From Allodiplogaster sudhausi (taxonomy: Eukaryota; Nematoda; Chromadorea; Rhabditida; Diplogasteridae), in contig CALZFC010000006.1 in NCBI GenBank assembly GCA_945643635.1, forward strand, positions 11,547,001-11,611,000: DNA of 64,000 bases. Direction: 5' to 3'. The position numbers and the translations under genes are program-made. The stretch's first letter is position 1, and each line of letters starts with the position of its first letter. Under the pieces are notes generated by a model. That model did no database searches, had not been told where the DNA came from, and saw nothing but the letters and a program-made list of their open reading frames with translations. Below are positions 24,401 to 37,309 of this stretch, one piece after another.

Positions 24401-26144
24401 GCAGTTCATCAGATATGTACAGAGTGTGTTAAAGAGAGAGACGAAATGTGTGTAAACGAATGTAAGCAGTCTTCTACACACTTTTGCACTATCACCCTCA
24501 GTTTGCACTCATCTCCTTCCGCATGCACAAACATTAACAACGTTTGAATGTTGATACCGTTTTTATCATGAACAAAGTCTGAAGGGAATTTTAATCACAT
24601 TTCCAATTTTCAATACTAAAAGATGCCTGAAGTGCCGATTTTTGTTGATTCAGAGTTCACCAACGATTGGTTTTATTTTTCTTCCAAGATTAATCGCTCG
24701 GCATGAAAGCCAAATTATGCTTGCACCGCATTCAGAAAAATAAAAGGGAATTTAGAGGAGACGACGCTGGTTGTCTGACGCTTTATAAAATATTTATCAG
24801 CTTCAATCTGTTTTATAAAATATTTATGCAAAGAGTAAGAATTCAAAATTTGGACAATTCAGAATGTTTGTTTATTTGTTTTAAGAATTTTAATATTTTT
24901 ATAGTGACGTGTTGGAGGAAATGAAAGGAACTGCAGTGTTCGGAGAAAAGGAGAAGCCATGATATCAAAGCGACCAGCCAAGAATTCAGAGTTCTGCCAC
25001 CATGACGGAAGCTGATTGAGAATGCATGGCAGAATTGACCCTTTCCGGTCAGGCCAAATGTATCAGCCTATGAACATCCGCCAGCCAGTTAGAACTGACG
25101 ACCGCTTTGTCAGAGGGAAAGAGTGAGAGAGAGAGGGGGGAGAGAGACGGAGAGACGTTAGAAAATGGTCAGAGAAAGATAGAGAAAAATGAGAGAAGCT
25201 GAGAAGTAGAAAACATGGGCAAGAGAAGCTTACGCGACGCAGAATTAAGGCAAGGGAAGCTGAAGCGACAGCTGACACGCTGTGGCCGGCATGCTGGCTG
25301 ACTCTTTCTCTCTTCACTCGGTGAGAGAGGGGAAGAAAGAGAGAAAGAGATGGAGGGACAGAAAGAGAGAAAGGTTGAGAGGGAAAGAAAGAGAAATAGA
25401 AAGATTGAGAGAAAAATATAGAGAGAGAGATGAGGAAGAAACGAGATCAAGGAATATGCGTCACAGCCTGATCTGCTTCCATGAAATGCTACCAGGCACG
25501 GAATTCGAAACCTTCAATAGTTCACTTTATTTTCATTATTAGTTAAGAATGTATATATTATATTTATATGTATGTAATAGAAAACAATTTATTGATATAT
25601 GTACAATTACCATTCGTTTATTCATTCTGCGCTTCTCCATATAGCCCTCTCAACATTTACATATTGACATCCATGTATAACATATACATATGAACCCTCA
25701 CTGTGAATCACCCAGGCTGATAGGTTAGTTTCCAACCGTGCATACGCACATTTTCCATCTGCTGTTTTCCATTCTCCATCTTTCTCTCCTTCTCTCTCTC
25801 TCTCATTCTCTCTCTCTTTCGCTTTCTTTCTCTCTCTTTCTCCCCATCTCCTCGTCTGGCCAATACTCTCCCCCTGCTGCGCCCCTCTTCCTGATTCATC
25901 ATCGATCTCAACATCTCAGTCAGACTCTCCACTCCGAATTCTCATCCTTAACTTATGAAAGTAGCCTAACATAAGCCATTCCCTTTCTAAACCTCTCTAA
26001 TCTTCCTTGTCTTTTTTCTCTTTCTTTTACAAAGTTCTCTTAATCCCTGTATACAATACTTTCTTTCTCGCCATCGACTTTCTTAAAAACGAGTTTGCCG
26101 GCTCACACAGTGTGCCTGTGGATCCTCCTGACATGCCTCTCTCC

Positions 26145-26181
<37 letters not shown>

Positions 26182-27404
26182 ACTCTCTCTCTCTTACTCT
26201 TTTATCTCTCCTTCCATTTTCTCTCGTTTTCTTGAGTTCTCCCTTTTCTCCTTTTCTCTCACTTCTCTTTTATCCGTCTTTCTCTGTCCTTATCTCTTTA
26301 TCACATTTGCCTTTCCTTGCTCCTCCGCGCCGCTCGTCTTCGGCTAAAGTCGTCATCATCTTCCTCCCTCTGTCTATTTCGCCTACTGAGTGGCTACCAC
26401 TGGTATCGCTCCATCTCTACCCATTCTTCTTCTCTCTCCTTTTCCCTCTGTCTCTCTCTCTCTTTAGCCGACCTTCTCTCTCTCTCTCTCTCTCCTCAAT
26501 TGGGTGTCCGTCTACCTTACTTAGCAGCCGCACGACTACGAATCAATGGGAGCAAGTAGCCCCTTCCAGCGTGGCAAAGCATTTCTTCCTTTTCTGCACA
26601 GAATTCTATTCGCGCGGTCATTCTTTATTTTATCAGATTTTTTTCTACTTTTACTCGTTTTTGAGAAGTCTTTTCCAAATGTTGCTACGCTCTTTTTTTA
26701 TTGTCTTCTAGCATAAGTAACTCTTTTTTTCGCTGTTGATCAAGGGCTGTCGTTCATTTATCTTCCATCCTCAACTCTCACTCTTTATTCTTTCTTTCTC
26801 TACTTCCTCTTCCCTCCCTCGCTCCCTCTCTTGCTCTTCTCTTTCACATTGCGTAGTACTAGCTGCAACAGCGGGCCTACCATTAAAAAGTGAGATTCCT
26901 CACTCTTGCCTCTCCTTCTTTACTTGCATCTTTCTTCTCTCTGTCTCTCTGCCTCTCTTCTCCTCTCTCTCTCTCTCTCTCCTCGTTCTCTTTCATCCTC
27001 ACAACAATCGCATTTATAATGACGTCTCCTCCTATGGCGGCAACGACTCTTCAGCTGCTAAAGGGGAGTCGAATCTCCCGCACTTTTCGTGTTCTGTTTA
27101 CATTTTGGGGCAGAGAAACGAGAAGAGGCTCCCTTTTATCAGTGTGTACGCTTCGTCACCCACTCTGCTCTCTTTCTCTCTCTCTCTCGCTCTCTTTCCG
27201 TCTCTCTTTCTCTCTCTAGTGACTCTCTATCTATCCGTTTCTCTCGCTTTCTCTCTGTCTCTCCTACGCTTTCTCATTCCCTCTTTCCCATTCTCTTTCT
27301 CTCTATTTCTTTCGCTCTTCCTTCCACCTCTCCAAACCCTTCAACCAATTCTCCCGGCTTGCTCAGCAACCGACCGCGTGTCGGTCACATTGAGAAAACC
27401 GAAA

Positions 27405-27464
<60 letters not shown>

Positions 27465-27851
27465 ATCCCTCTCTCTCTCTCTTTCTCTCTCTCTGCGCCG
27501 CCTTCGCAACAATCAACTTTTGACCGCTCGTGTCCAAATTAGCATATAAATAGGTCTCAACTCGTCGGTAACGCTAATTTATGGAATTAAAGATGCGCAG
27601 CCCCAAGGCTATTTAAACACTATCTTTTATGACAACCATAATTGCCCAACTCTCATCTCCAGTTTCGATTTGTGATGGGAAACCCGATGTGTTTAATCTA
27701 GTGATAATACTTCATTCAGTAATCCGTATTCCTTTTCCACTATTAAATTGTTGTCTATTTGTTTAACAAGAGATGTGATGCCGTTGCCTTTGCTGCGATG
27801 TCGCATATCATGCACATGTATATTGCGAGTTGCCAATTACCTATTATTCAG
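21439..27851. other. Long gene-poor interval upstream of the GPCR
   Basis: I cannot support a gene here. The first few hundred bases should contain the GPCR promoter. A GC-richer patch at about 21670-21790 stands out and could be a short non-coding exon. CT/GA tracts dominate 22900-23850, 25100-25450 and 25780-27520. AT-rich unique sequence fills 21800-22900 and 23850-25000. A dispersed 50-bp sequence occurs twice (23541-23590 and 24733-24781). Confidence 0.4.
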
Positions 27852-28287
27852 CTGGATGTGGAAGCCTGACACGCCATCCACCTCTCGCCCTTCGACGAAG
27901 AATGAGAAGAACTCTTCTCCGTCTGCTTCCTCTCTCGTCAAGTCTTCCCGACTCTCTGCGTCCATTTCTATGCTCCCACGGCGGACTGAATCTTTTCTCC
28001 AACGGACAATAAGCATACAGGTCATCACAAAATGAAAAAAAAAACTTTACGACGAACTGGGCCATGAAAGCCCATTCATGCAGCGTTCTAATTATATATA
28101 TATGTCATGAAAAAGAGTTTGTAATATTTCTCAGGAAAAAAGTTTTAATGGTTGGTTCCAGTTTTTGAACAGGAATCGAGCAGAGGGAGAGGAACGAGCG
28201 AGGATTCGTCAGAGATACAAAGACATCTCGAAAGATGTCATTTGGCCCACTCATCGGTATCCACCCGACTGCAAGGCCGCGCCTCGG
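27852..28287 (+). CDS. Two candidate exons of an unidentified gene
   Basis: Exon 27852-28020 follows TTATTCAG, is open for 56 codons (phase 2 in, phase 0 out) and ends at a GTCATC donor of the local type. Exon 28173-28287 follows TTGAACAG, continues in frame for 38 codons and ends at GTTATT (phase 1). The translation is Ser/Thr/Arg-rich (for example SASISMLPRRTESFLQ), like a cytoplasmic tail. They may belong with the terminal exon at 29653, but the phases do not connect without another exon. The minus strand of 27852-28020 is also open, so strand is not certain. Confidence 0.3.
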
Positions 28288-28390
28288 GTTATTCTTCCTC
28301 TTTCTAGTTATCAGAATGTGCTGGAATTGTAAATGGGAATTTCGCCTTATTATGCACACTGTGTAATAGTATATTGTAGGCATGCCTGCA

Positions 28391-28430
28391 GATCCCCGCT
28401 CATTTCATGTCAAATACATCAGCGGGGATT
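28391..28430. repeat. Small GC-stem hairpin
   Basis: ATCCCCGCT (28392-28400) and AGCGGGGAT (28421-28429) form a perfect 9-bp stem with a 20-nt loop. A third partial copy, GATCCCCGAC, follows at about 28446. The function is unknown and it may be a remnant repeat. Confidence 0.5.
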
Positions 28431-28786
28431 TTAAAAAAAATCAGAGATCCCCGACTTGCAGTGTTTTGCGTCATTCTATTTTATCTTTTCAAGTTAAATG
28501 TGGGGGGGGGAGATGAAATAACTCTCGTTGTGTTTATCTTTCTCTCTACGTATTCGTTTCTTTAGATAACTGAGATTCTGAAGAAAAAATTAGTCATACT
28601 CTGGAGGCACTCGCTGCATTTCCATTCATGCAATGCGCAGCAACTAGATTCCTTCACTTTTCTTTTATCAAATCATTGTGTGTGTGTACATGAAAGAGGA
28701 AATATAAACACCTAGGAAGTCGAAATGAATAAGACATTCAAGGAAGGCAAATAGAAAAAATGACAGTAATGAGGAGAAATAGTGAG

Positions 28787-28801
28787 TGAGAGAGAGAGAT
28801 G

Positions 28802-28839
<38 letters not shown>

Positions 28840-28950
28840 TGGAGAAAGAGATGGAGAGATATGGAAAGAGAGAGAGAGAGAGAGAGCTAGACTAGAAAGA
28901 GAGAGAGAGAGAGAACGATGGATAGAAACTAAGAGTGAGAGAGAGAGATG

Positions 28951-28990
<40 letters not shown>

Positions 28991-29088
28991 TAGATGGAGA
29001 AAGAGATGGAGAGATATGGAAAGAGAGAGAGAGAGAGAGAGCTAGACTAGAAAGAGAGAGAGAGAGAGAACGATGGATAGAAACTAAA
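28787..29088. repeat. Two tandem copies of an about 150-bp GA-rich unit
   Basis: The word order GTGAGAGAG..GATAGATGGAG..GGAGAGATATGG..CTAGACTAG..AACGATGGATAG occurs first at 28787-28935 and again at 28936-29088. The copies differ only in the lengths of GA runs. Confidence 0.85.
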
Positions 29089-29242
29089 TGTTTTATGTTT
29101 TCCTTTTTTCCATGCTTTGCTGCCAGGCACGAGCTAGCACGGAAGACGCCTTGAGGATTCATGCACCGCAGTGACTTCTCTTTCTCTTGTTGCTATTGCT
29201 ACCGGCCTTCGGCGGCATTTGTCCTCGCTCCCTCTCCCTTTG

Positions 29243-29275
<33 letters not shown>

Positions 29276-29578
29276 ATCCTCTCTCCCTCTTCAAAGTAAT
29301 ACCGCGTAGTAGCCTAAGGTTCAATATTTTCGCTTTCTCTGCTCACTTTCTACTCGTATGCTTCTGTATGTTTGCGGACAGATGTCTTTGCCGTTGTCTT
29401 TTCCACAACTACAGGTGCTCTGTTAGGAAGTTGCTAGAGAGAGAGAGAGAGAGAGAGAGAGCGGAATGGAGAGAGGCAGACTTGAGAGAAGTAGACATAA
29501 ATAAAGAGAGTTACAAGAGGAGGCGTGTCATGAAAGCTATGCAGATGCACCTGTTTCTTTCACTCTCTCTCTCTCTCT

Positions 29579-29650
<72 letters not shown>

Positions 29651-29652
29651 AG

Positions 29653-29835
29653 AAGGCTCCTCTAGCCGATGTGCCCGAAGACAGCAAGAAGAAGCTGGAG
29701 GCGCGGCTGGAAGTGGTTGTGCCAGCAGACATGGAGGACGAGCACTCTCCCTACTTGCCCGTGGCCATCAACCAGATCCTTCGCTCTGACTCTGAAGACT
29801 CTTCCGATGAAATCATTCACATGACCAGATTGTGA
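29653..29835 (+). CDS. Terminal coding exon of an unidentified gene
   Basis: After a long CT tract ending CTCTTCAG, an exon of 60 codons plus TGA reads in phase 0. It starts KAPLADVPEDSKKKLEARLE and ends with an acidic tail SDSEDSSDEIIHMTRL. Codon choice is C/G-ending, like the confident genes, and composition is quite unlike the surrounding repeat translations. I do not recognise the family. Upstream exons are probably on the plus strand to the left; the two candidates near 28 kb are the only ones I can suggest. Confidence 0.6.
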   Translation, partial: KAPLADVPEDSKKKLEARLEVVVPADMEDEHSPYLPVAINQILRSDSEDSSDEIIHMTRL

Positions 29836-31152
29836 CATTCATTATTTCTTCTTTTTAATATTGAGGAATACTTATTTACATGTGCAGTTTTCTTTTAAGG
29901 GATTGTACTATTTCCAACTATTTCATACAATGGATGTCTTCGATATTCGAAGAAATGACGAAAATTAAATACTCTTGGTATATTTTAGCATGGCTTATCT
30001 GCATAGTTTGATTCCATCTTTTACTTCCTTGTCCACCTCATTTCCTCTGATCTTGCCGCGCTTTCTTCGCTTCTCTTCACAACTTCTACGTGACATTTCA
30101 GACACACGCGGTATCGAGAATATCCTATGTATTTTAAATCGCTTTAACATCTGAATAATAATGATATTAATCTCCTAAAAAATAAACGGGAGAAGACGAT
30201 TTGGAGAAAGTTCGAAAAAGTTCGGAAGCGATCAGACAGCGGGATTCAATTGCGGGGAAACTAGAAACAGACTGCGAATGAGATAGCACAAAACAGAGAA
30301 AGAAGAAGTTAAATTGAAAGGACTGGAAAGAGAGAAGAGAGAGAAAGAGAAGGAGCGAGAGAGAGGGGTGAAGAGATAAGAGAGAGAGAGAGAGAGAGAG
30401 ACAGCGAGGGAGCGAGAGTGCACCCCTGTGAGCAAAGCTCACTTTGATAATCCGACGGGCGCGGTTCTCTTCGCGTGTATTCATTTCTTCTTGATGTTGT
30501 ACGTGAGCTCATTCAATGCAATGACATGCAAAGTGAAAGAGAGGGAAGAAAGAGAGAAGTAGAGAGAGAGAGGAGATAAAAGAGAGAGAGAAAGAGAGGG
30601 AAAATGTTTCCCTGAAATTGAAAGAGGAAAAGTTAAAAGGGAGTGTCGGAGATGGGAAACGGAGGCCAGAGAACGGAATAGTCCTGCGGAGAAGAAAAGG
30701 GTGGTCAGGGAGGAAGAGAGAGAGAAGGCGGAATTGGCTCGCGCCTTGACCAGGCGTCCTTTCACGGATGGACGATGCGACATGCAGTCAGCGAGCAACG
30801 AGCAAACGAGAGAAAGAGAGAGAGAGAAAGAGAGAGATGAGTGAGAGAGATGAGAGAAGAGCGAGTGTGTACGAATGGAGCAGACGACGAGAGGGATGCT
30901 GAGAATCGCAAGGAAAAAAAGATGATGATAGAAAGGAGAGATGGAGGACGAACTCGTAGTAGGAAAGAGGAGAGCTGTCTGTACGCTCCTCCCTGGCAAC
31001 ACTCTCTCGTTCGTTCATGGTTTCCGCGAGCAATCTCATCTTGTCTTATTCTCTCCCTTCGGCATGTTCTCTCTCCTCCTCATCCTCCTCCTTTTTCTCT
31101 CTCTGACAACACGAGTGAGAGTGCTCTGCCCGTATCGTGGCCGTCACCTCCG

Positions 31153-31195
<43 letters not shown>

Positions 31196-31910
31196 TTTCT
31201 CCTTTCTTTCTCACGATAGTGGCTGGTAGAGAGTGTGCATAGGTGTGAGAGAGAGTAGAGAAGCAGAGAGAGATGGAGGGAGAGGAGAGTGTGGCTGCAC
31301 TCTTCGTAGCAGTTTGCTCGTGCTTCGCCCTTCCACAACGACGCCATTCTGCCCCAGGCTTTCTCTCTCTCTCCCTCATTCCTTCACTCTGCTTTCCTCT
31401 TAGGTTTCTGTCGCCAGCATCTGTTTCTTATTATCATCTGTATTCTTCTTTTAGTCAGGCCTTCTTTCTTCTTCTTTGCGCATACCTTCATCCATCCATT
31501 GAAATGAGGCATCCAGCCGGAGATGAAGAGTCATTTCTCTGCCTATTGCAGTCTCTTCATGCTCTATCTCTCTCCTATTCTGTCTTCTTCCTCCTCTTCC
31601 ACTCCCTCCCTCTCTCTCTCTTTCTCTCTCTCACTCTCTCCTCTTCGTTTCCTCCCTCCTCTCATCATCATCGCCCTTTCTCACATAGTTTGCGTTGTTG
31701 GGTGCTGGCTGAGTTATTGACTGGCCACAGAGACATCCCACCTCATCCATTAAGCTTTTCTATTCAACCGTCGAGCACACTCTCCCTTTCCACCTGAACA
31801 TCTCTTACTCTTCTCAACTTGACACAATCCTTCTTCATGGTTATTCTCTCTTTCTCTAATTCTCGACTTCGCTCTGTCACTCTATTTCCTACTTCTTCGT
31901 ACCCTCTTCC
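29836..31910. other. Gene-poor CT/GA-rich interval
   Basis: GA-rich sequence on plus (about 30290-30960) switches to CT-rich (31040-31910). Nothing in it supports a gene. Open frames on both strands consist of Ser/Leu or Arg/Glu strings. Confidence 0.45.
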
Positions 31911-32301
31911 TCGCCATCTCTCTCCTCTATCTCTCCCTATCTCTTTCTCTCTCACTCTCTCGCTACCTTTCCTCTCTTCCGTATCTTTTCCCTGATCGCT
32001 CGCTCAGTCGTCCTTGTTATGCTCTTCTTTGCCCTTGAAATGGCTATAAGTTGCGCGATAATTCGTCTGCAGCTTTTAAATTGTGTACGCCTTCATTTCA
32101 CTTCGTTTCTGCAAACAATTTCGTTGTCGAAGAGACACGGGGAGTCTTCCAACTTTTGCTGGTGCAACTGTTATACATTTCTTTTGCATCCTATTCTTAT
32201 CCTCTGTCACTCTCACTCCATCACAAAAAGTCGCGATTCTCTCTCTCCCTCTCTCTCTCTTTCTCTGTCTCCTCTCTCTCTGTGTCTCCCTCTTTCTGTC
32301 T

Positions 32302-32351
<50 letters not shown>

Positions 32352-35300
32352 TTCTCTCCCTCTTTCTTTTTCTTGCTCTTCACCTTTCAAACAGAGAGCA
32401 TAAGCGTGTGGCCCTTCAACTTTGCTCTTCATTGTAGTAAATCACTTGATTCTGCTTGTTGGTTTCCTGATTCCGAAAAAGGGTGTATGAATTGAAGTGC
32501 GCAGAAAGTCGTAGACCATGCGAGACAAGGACAAGGAATTCTAGTGAGAGAGAAAGAGAGAGAGAGGGGGAGGGAGAGACAGAGAGAGAGAGAAAAGGAA
32601 GAAAGATTTAATAATTGGAGAGAGAGCGGAAGAGAGGAAAAAGGTGACGGAGACGAAAGGAAAGGGGAAAAATTGCATTGATGGGGGACTGCGCATGTTT
32701 GCGAGTGGCCAGCCCCATGTACTTGAGGCAAAGACGGGCGTTGCTTTTCACAAATGGGGGGGGGGGTGGAAGAGAGAGGGAGGAGAGAGACAGAGAGAGA
32801 GAGAGAGACAGGGAGAGAGAGGAGAAAGGAAGAGAGAGGAGAGTGGAAGAGGGAGAGAGAGGAGAGAGGAGAGAGGAGAGAGAGATGGAGAGGGGGGAGA
32901 GGAGAGCACACCAACAACCACCGAGTGAAATGCGCTGCGGAGGGAGACACAGAGGGCGACTGCACCCCCAGGCTGTGCACACCCAAGCCTGCTTTTTAGA
33001 CGGATCTCTTCGAGGAGAGGAGAGAGATAAAGAGAAACAGAGAACGAAAAGAAAAGAAATAGAGAAAGAAAGAGAAAGAGAAAAGTAAAGAGAGAAAGAG
33101 AGAAGCTGAGAGCTCCTCTCTGAAAGGAAGAAATGGGATTGGGAAGCTGAGGTGAACTCTAAATGTGCACAACAACGAAGTCTATTCATTCTACGTATGC
33201 GAACTTTTATGAGAGCTTTTGAGGATCTATGGGATGACATCCTTTCATTCTGTTCTTTCTTATGCTCAGAAATGTCGACAACGTCTTCGATTTTTCTTTC
33301 TACATTAAAAAATTAATTTTTTTTTTTGTATTTGATTTTTTCAAAACTCCTTTAAAAGTTTTTGATTTAAAAAATATCTGAAAGACCCTTGAACCATACC
33401 TACCGTAGTACACGCCGAGTACGATTGAGTCATTCTGTGTTATCTTTCTGTAAACATCTGCTGAAGGGCGCATGTTTTCTCCGCTGAGCTGTCTGGGAAG
33501 AGAAAAGCGAGAGTTGCAGAGGAAGCACTTCAGTCTCATTCGTCTGTTCACGTTTCTCGCCCTTTCTGCCATGGACTTGCTTTCCCTGTGACAACATGAT
33601 CTTGCCAACTTACTTACTCTCTCTCGTCCTCTCTCTCTCTCTCTCTCTATCTCTATCTCTCTCTCTCTCTCTTTACTTCCAAGTGACATCCGGTGCGTAC
33701 AGCTTCACCTTTAATCCGATGTTGCTGGGGGCTCTTCCCCTTTCTTGCATCCTTCCGTGCATCTCCTCTCGTCTTTCCGCAATCCGCTAACGGCAAAGTT
33801 TAAACGAGACATTGATGGATGCGGGGAGCAACTGGGAGAGAATTTGATCAGCTTGCGCCCACTATCTTTATCTTGTTACCTCTTCCTACTACATCATTAA
33901 TTACTATTTTCGTCCATCCGATCTCTTCATCACTTTCTTCTCTAGCCTCTCTATCTCTCTCCTCTCTTTCTCTCTCCCAATCTGCAACCACTCTCTCAAC
34001 AGGCGTCGTTCACTAAGACCAAGGAACAACGACTGCCCGAATTGACCGCCACCGTTTTCACTTTCTTTCTCATCTGTTTCTCCCTTTTCGTTATTGTTTC
34101 ACTGTTCATTCTCACCCATCGCAATTTCGCATTCAGTCTCATTCTCTGCCGCTTTCTCTGAATGGATGCTGCGAGAGATCATGGTGTCTTTTCGTTTCCG
34201 TCGAATCTCTCTCTCGCTCTCTTTCTCTCTTATTCTTTTTATCTCCATCTCTCTCGCTCTCTCTCTCTCTCGCTCTCTTTCTCTCTTATTCTTTTTATCT
34301 CCATCTCTCTCTCTCTCTTGCTCTCTCTCATTCTTCATCTACTTCTTTTGCCCGTTTGGCGGGTTCAAAGGCCGAACGAGTGGCGTGCAGAAAGAGAAGA
34401 AGACACGGCCGGTCGACGAGAGCTCTTTCCTCTGTGCTCCTGGCACTCTCTCCTCTTGGCACACTCTCTCCGTGTCTAATGTCTCTCCATCCACGTGCTC
34501 TCTCGTCGCTCTCTGGCCGGCAATGTTGCGACTGCATTGCTCCGTGCAGTCGGTCTCAGCCAGGCAGGCACTAACTGGCACTTCACTTTTTTTTCTCTCT
34601 CTCTTTCTCTTTCTCCTCTCCCCTTCTCGAATACTCAGAGTTGTAGAGATAGAAAGAAAGAGGAAAGCACGCGGAAGAAGGAAGGAACGGAGAGAGCTTC
34701 GAAAGAACAGAGATCCTTGGACAGCTGATGGATGGAGGGGAGAGAGACTGAGAGTGACAGAGAATGAAGTGGTGAGAGAGACAGAAGAAGAGAAGGACAT
34801 GGAGTAAGGTAGGAGAGGAGAGAGAGAAACGAAGGGGTTCAGGATGGATGCCACCACGGAATCGGCCGTGCCACTGTGAGCAGCCGATGAAAGCACAAAG
34901 AACTGCAGAGCAGAAGCTGAAAGAAAGAGAGGGGGGAGAGAAAGAGAATGGACTTGAGATTAAGCCAGAAGCACATAAGGCAGAGGAAGAGAGAGATCGA
35001 AAGAAAAGTAGGAAAGAAAGATTGGCAGGGAGCAAAGAGAGCTCGGTCTACTCGCGGCTCCCTGTTGTATTGCGTGCCATTTCCAGCTGTTGTATACTCA
35101 GTGACCGTGGCAAGAAGTTTGAAATGGCGAGAGAGTGGTGAAGCCCCTCTCGCTCTTATCTCCCTCTCTCTCCCCCTCCTTCTCTTTCTCGCTCTCTCTC
35201 TCTCACCCTCTCTCTCTCACCCTCTCTCCCTCCATCTCTTTCACATCCACTGCTTCCCCTCTGCCATCCTCAGCAAGCAAGAAACGTAGTCTGCAGAAAT

Positions 35301-36807
35301 AGCCCTGGTTGGCTAGCGACGTCTTCCTCTCATTCTCGATTCCTTTGTTCTTCGGACTCGGCCGCTTCTCTCATCTACCTTCATGCTTTCTCACACCCGT
35401 TTTCTAGCTTTTAGTATCTTTATCTGTCACCATTTTGGTAATATCTTTGCATCTTTGTGTGTCTCTCTCTCCATCTCTTTCTCTCTCTTTCTCTCCCTTT
35501 CCCCCTCTCCTTCTTTCTCTCCTTCTTTCTCTCCCTCTCTCTCACTCTCTTTTTCTCCATCTCTCTCTCTCTTTCTCTCCCTTTCCCCCTCTCCTTCTTT
35601 CTCTCCCTCTGTCTAGCTGTTGCCAAGGCAGTCGCCAGCCCGTCGCTGCTTTCACTCGAAACGACGACTCGGCCACATTTACACAGTCACACTCACACAC
35701 GTATGCTTTCTTTGCTTTCGCAGCTTCCTCTGTTATTCTCTCCTCTCCTCTCTCTCATCTCTCAACCTCTCCCTTTCTCTTCATTTACATGTCTGCTTCT
35801 TTCTCTTATTCTTATCTTCTTATCTGTCTCTCCATCTTTTCCTTTATCTCTTATGACTACCCTTCTTCCGTCCCTTCTTGTGATCTCTGCTTTTTCTCGC
35901 TCTCTTTCATCTCATCATCTCTCTTTCTCACCATCAGCCACCTTCAGAGTGAGCAGCCGCACTTTGCTCGTGCGTAGTGGGAACCGCATTTTGGTTGTCT
36001 CCGCATTACTTTGTCGTTTTCGATGGCAGTTCTATCTGTAGTCTGCTATATTTTGAATATCTAAACCAAGAATTACAGATAATTACAACATGAATTGCAG
36101 AAATTTTGAAAAAAAAATTGAATGTGCTTATTTACGAACTAAAGTATTATTGTTACTGCTGCAAGAAAAGACATACATAATAGTTAGTGATTGGGGTTGG
36201 AGATAAAAATAAATGTGTCATGTAATGGAACCCTCCATGTAAAGTGGGTGTTTACGAAATGACCTTCGATGGGTTCGAAGATTCTAGGAAGCTCTCTCAA
36301 AATGTACAAATATTTTCGCGATCTTCAGCGCTTACCTACTACGTTTACTACCAAGAGTTGCCCTTGAGTGGCTCTGCTAGGTTCTCTCTCAGTTTGACTG
36401 CGTATCTCATCCTCTCTATCTGTTTTACATGTCTATTCCACCCTATCTCTTTCTTTTTCTCTATTTCTCTGTCTCGCTCTCTCTATCTCTAACCCCTCTC
36501 TCTCTCTCTCTCTCTTTCTCTCCCGCTGACAGATTCACCTGCTGTTGCCCATTTGAACGCTTGCCACACTGCAATAGTACGCTGTCGAGGTCGCTTGGCT
36601 AGCCTAGTCCTTCTCTTGACAGCCAACCATACAAAAATCAGCTCGCTCTCTCTCTCTCTCTCCTCTCTCTTTCTCTATCCCTACCCTCTCTATTTCGCTC
36701 TCTCACTCCCTTTCTCTCCTTTTCTCTCACTCAATCTCGGTCTCTTTCGATATCCATTTCTTTATCCTGCTCACTCCGTTTCATTTCCCAATTATTGCTA
36801 TTATTCT

Positions 36808-36863
<56 letters not shown>

Positions 36864-36872
36864 GATATTACA
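31911..36872 (+). repeat. Tandem segmental duplication, copy 1 (about 4.96 kb)
   Basis: The unit starts at TCGCCATCTCTCTCC and ends at GATATTACA. It is followed immediately, head to tail, by a second copy. Compared landmarks (32019/36978, 33596/38555, 34094/39053, 35383/40343, 36553/41513) keep an offset of 4959-4960. The content is CT/GA-rich sequence and unique non-coding DNA; I find no convincing exon. Confidence 0.95.
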
Positions 36873-37263
36873 TCGCCATCTCTCTCCTCTATCTCTCCCT
36901 ATCTCTTTCTCTCTCACTCTCTCGCTACCTTTCCTCTCTTCCGTATCTTTTCCCTGATCGCTCGCTCAGTCGTCCTTGTTATGCTCTTCTTTGCCCTTGA
37001 AATGGCTATAAGTTGCGCGATAATTCGTCTGCAGCTTTTAAATTGTGTACGCCTTCATTTCACTTCGTTTCTGCAAACAATTTCGTTGTCGAAGAGACAC
37101 GGGGAGTCTTCCAACTTTTGCTGGTGCAACTGTTATACATTTCTTTTGCATCCTATTCTTATCCTCTGTCACTCTCACTCCATCACAAAAAGTCGCGATT
37201 CTCTCTCTCCCTCTCTCTCTCTTTCTCTGTCTCCTCTCTCTCTGTGTCTCCCTCTTTCTGTCT

Positions 37264-37309
<46 letters not shown>

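Noticed and set aside
26007..27542. Long Ser/Leu-rich open frames such as those over 26007-26711 and 26736-27542
   Set aside because: They are translations of CT microsatellites, open in several frames at once, without splice context or recognisable domains.
30400..30484. Short minus-strand exon-like start (MNTREENRARRIIK then GTGAGC)
   Set aside because: It is only 14 codons with no identifiable next exon.
33300..33689. Minus-strand frame with KCFLCNSRF resembling a zinc-finger fragment
   Set aside because: Only one Cys pair is present, no His or Cys partner follows, and the rest of the frame is GA-repeat translation.
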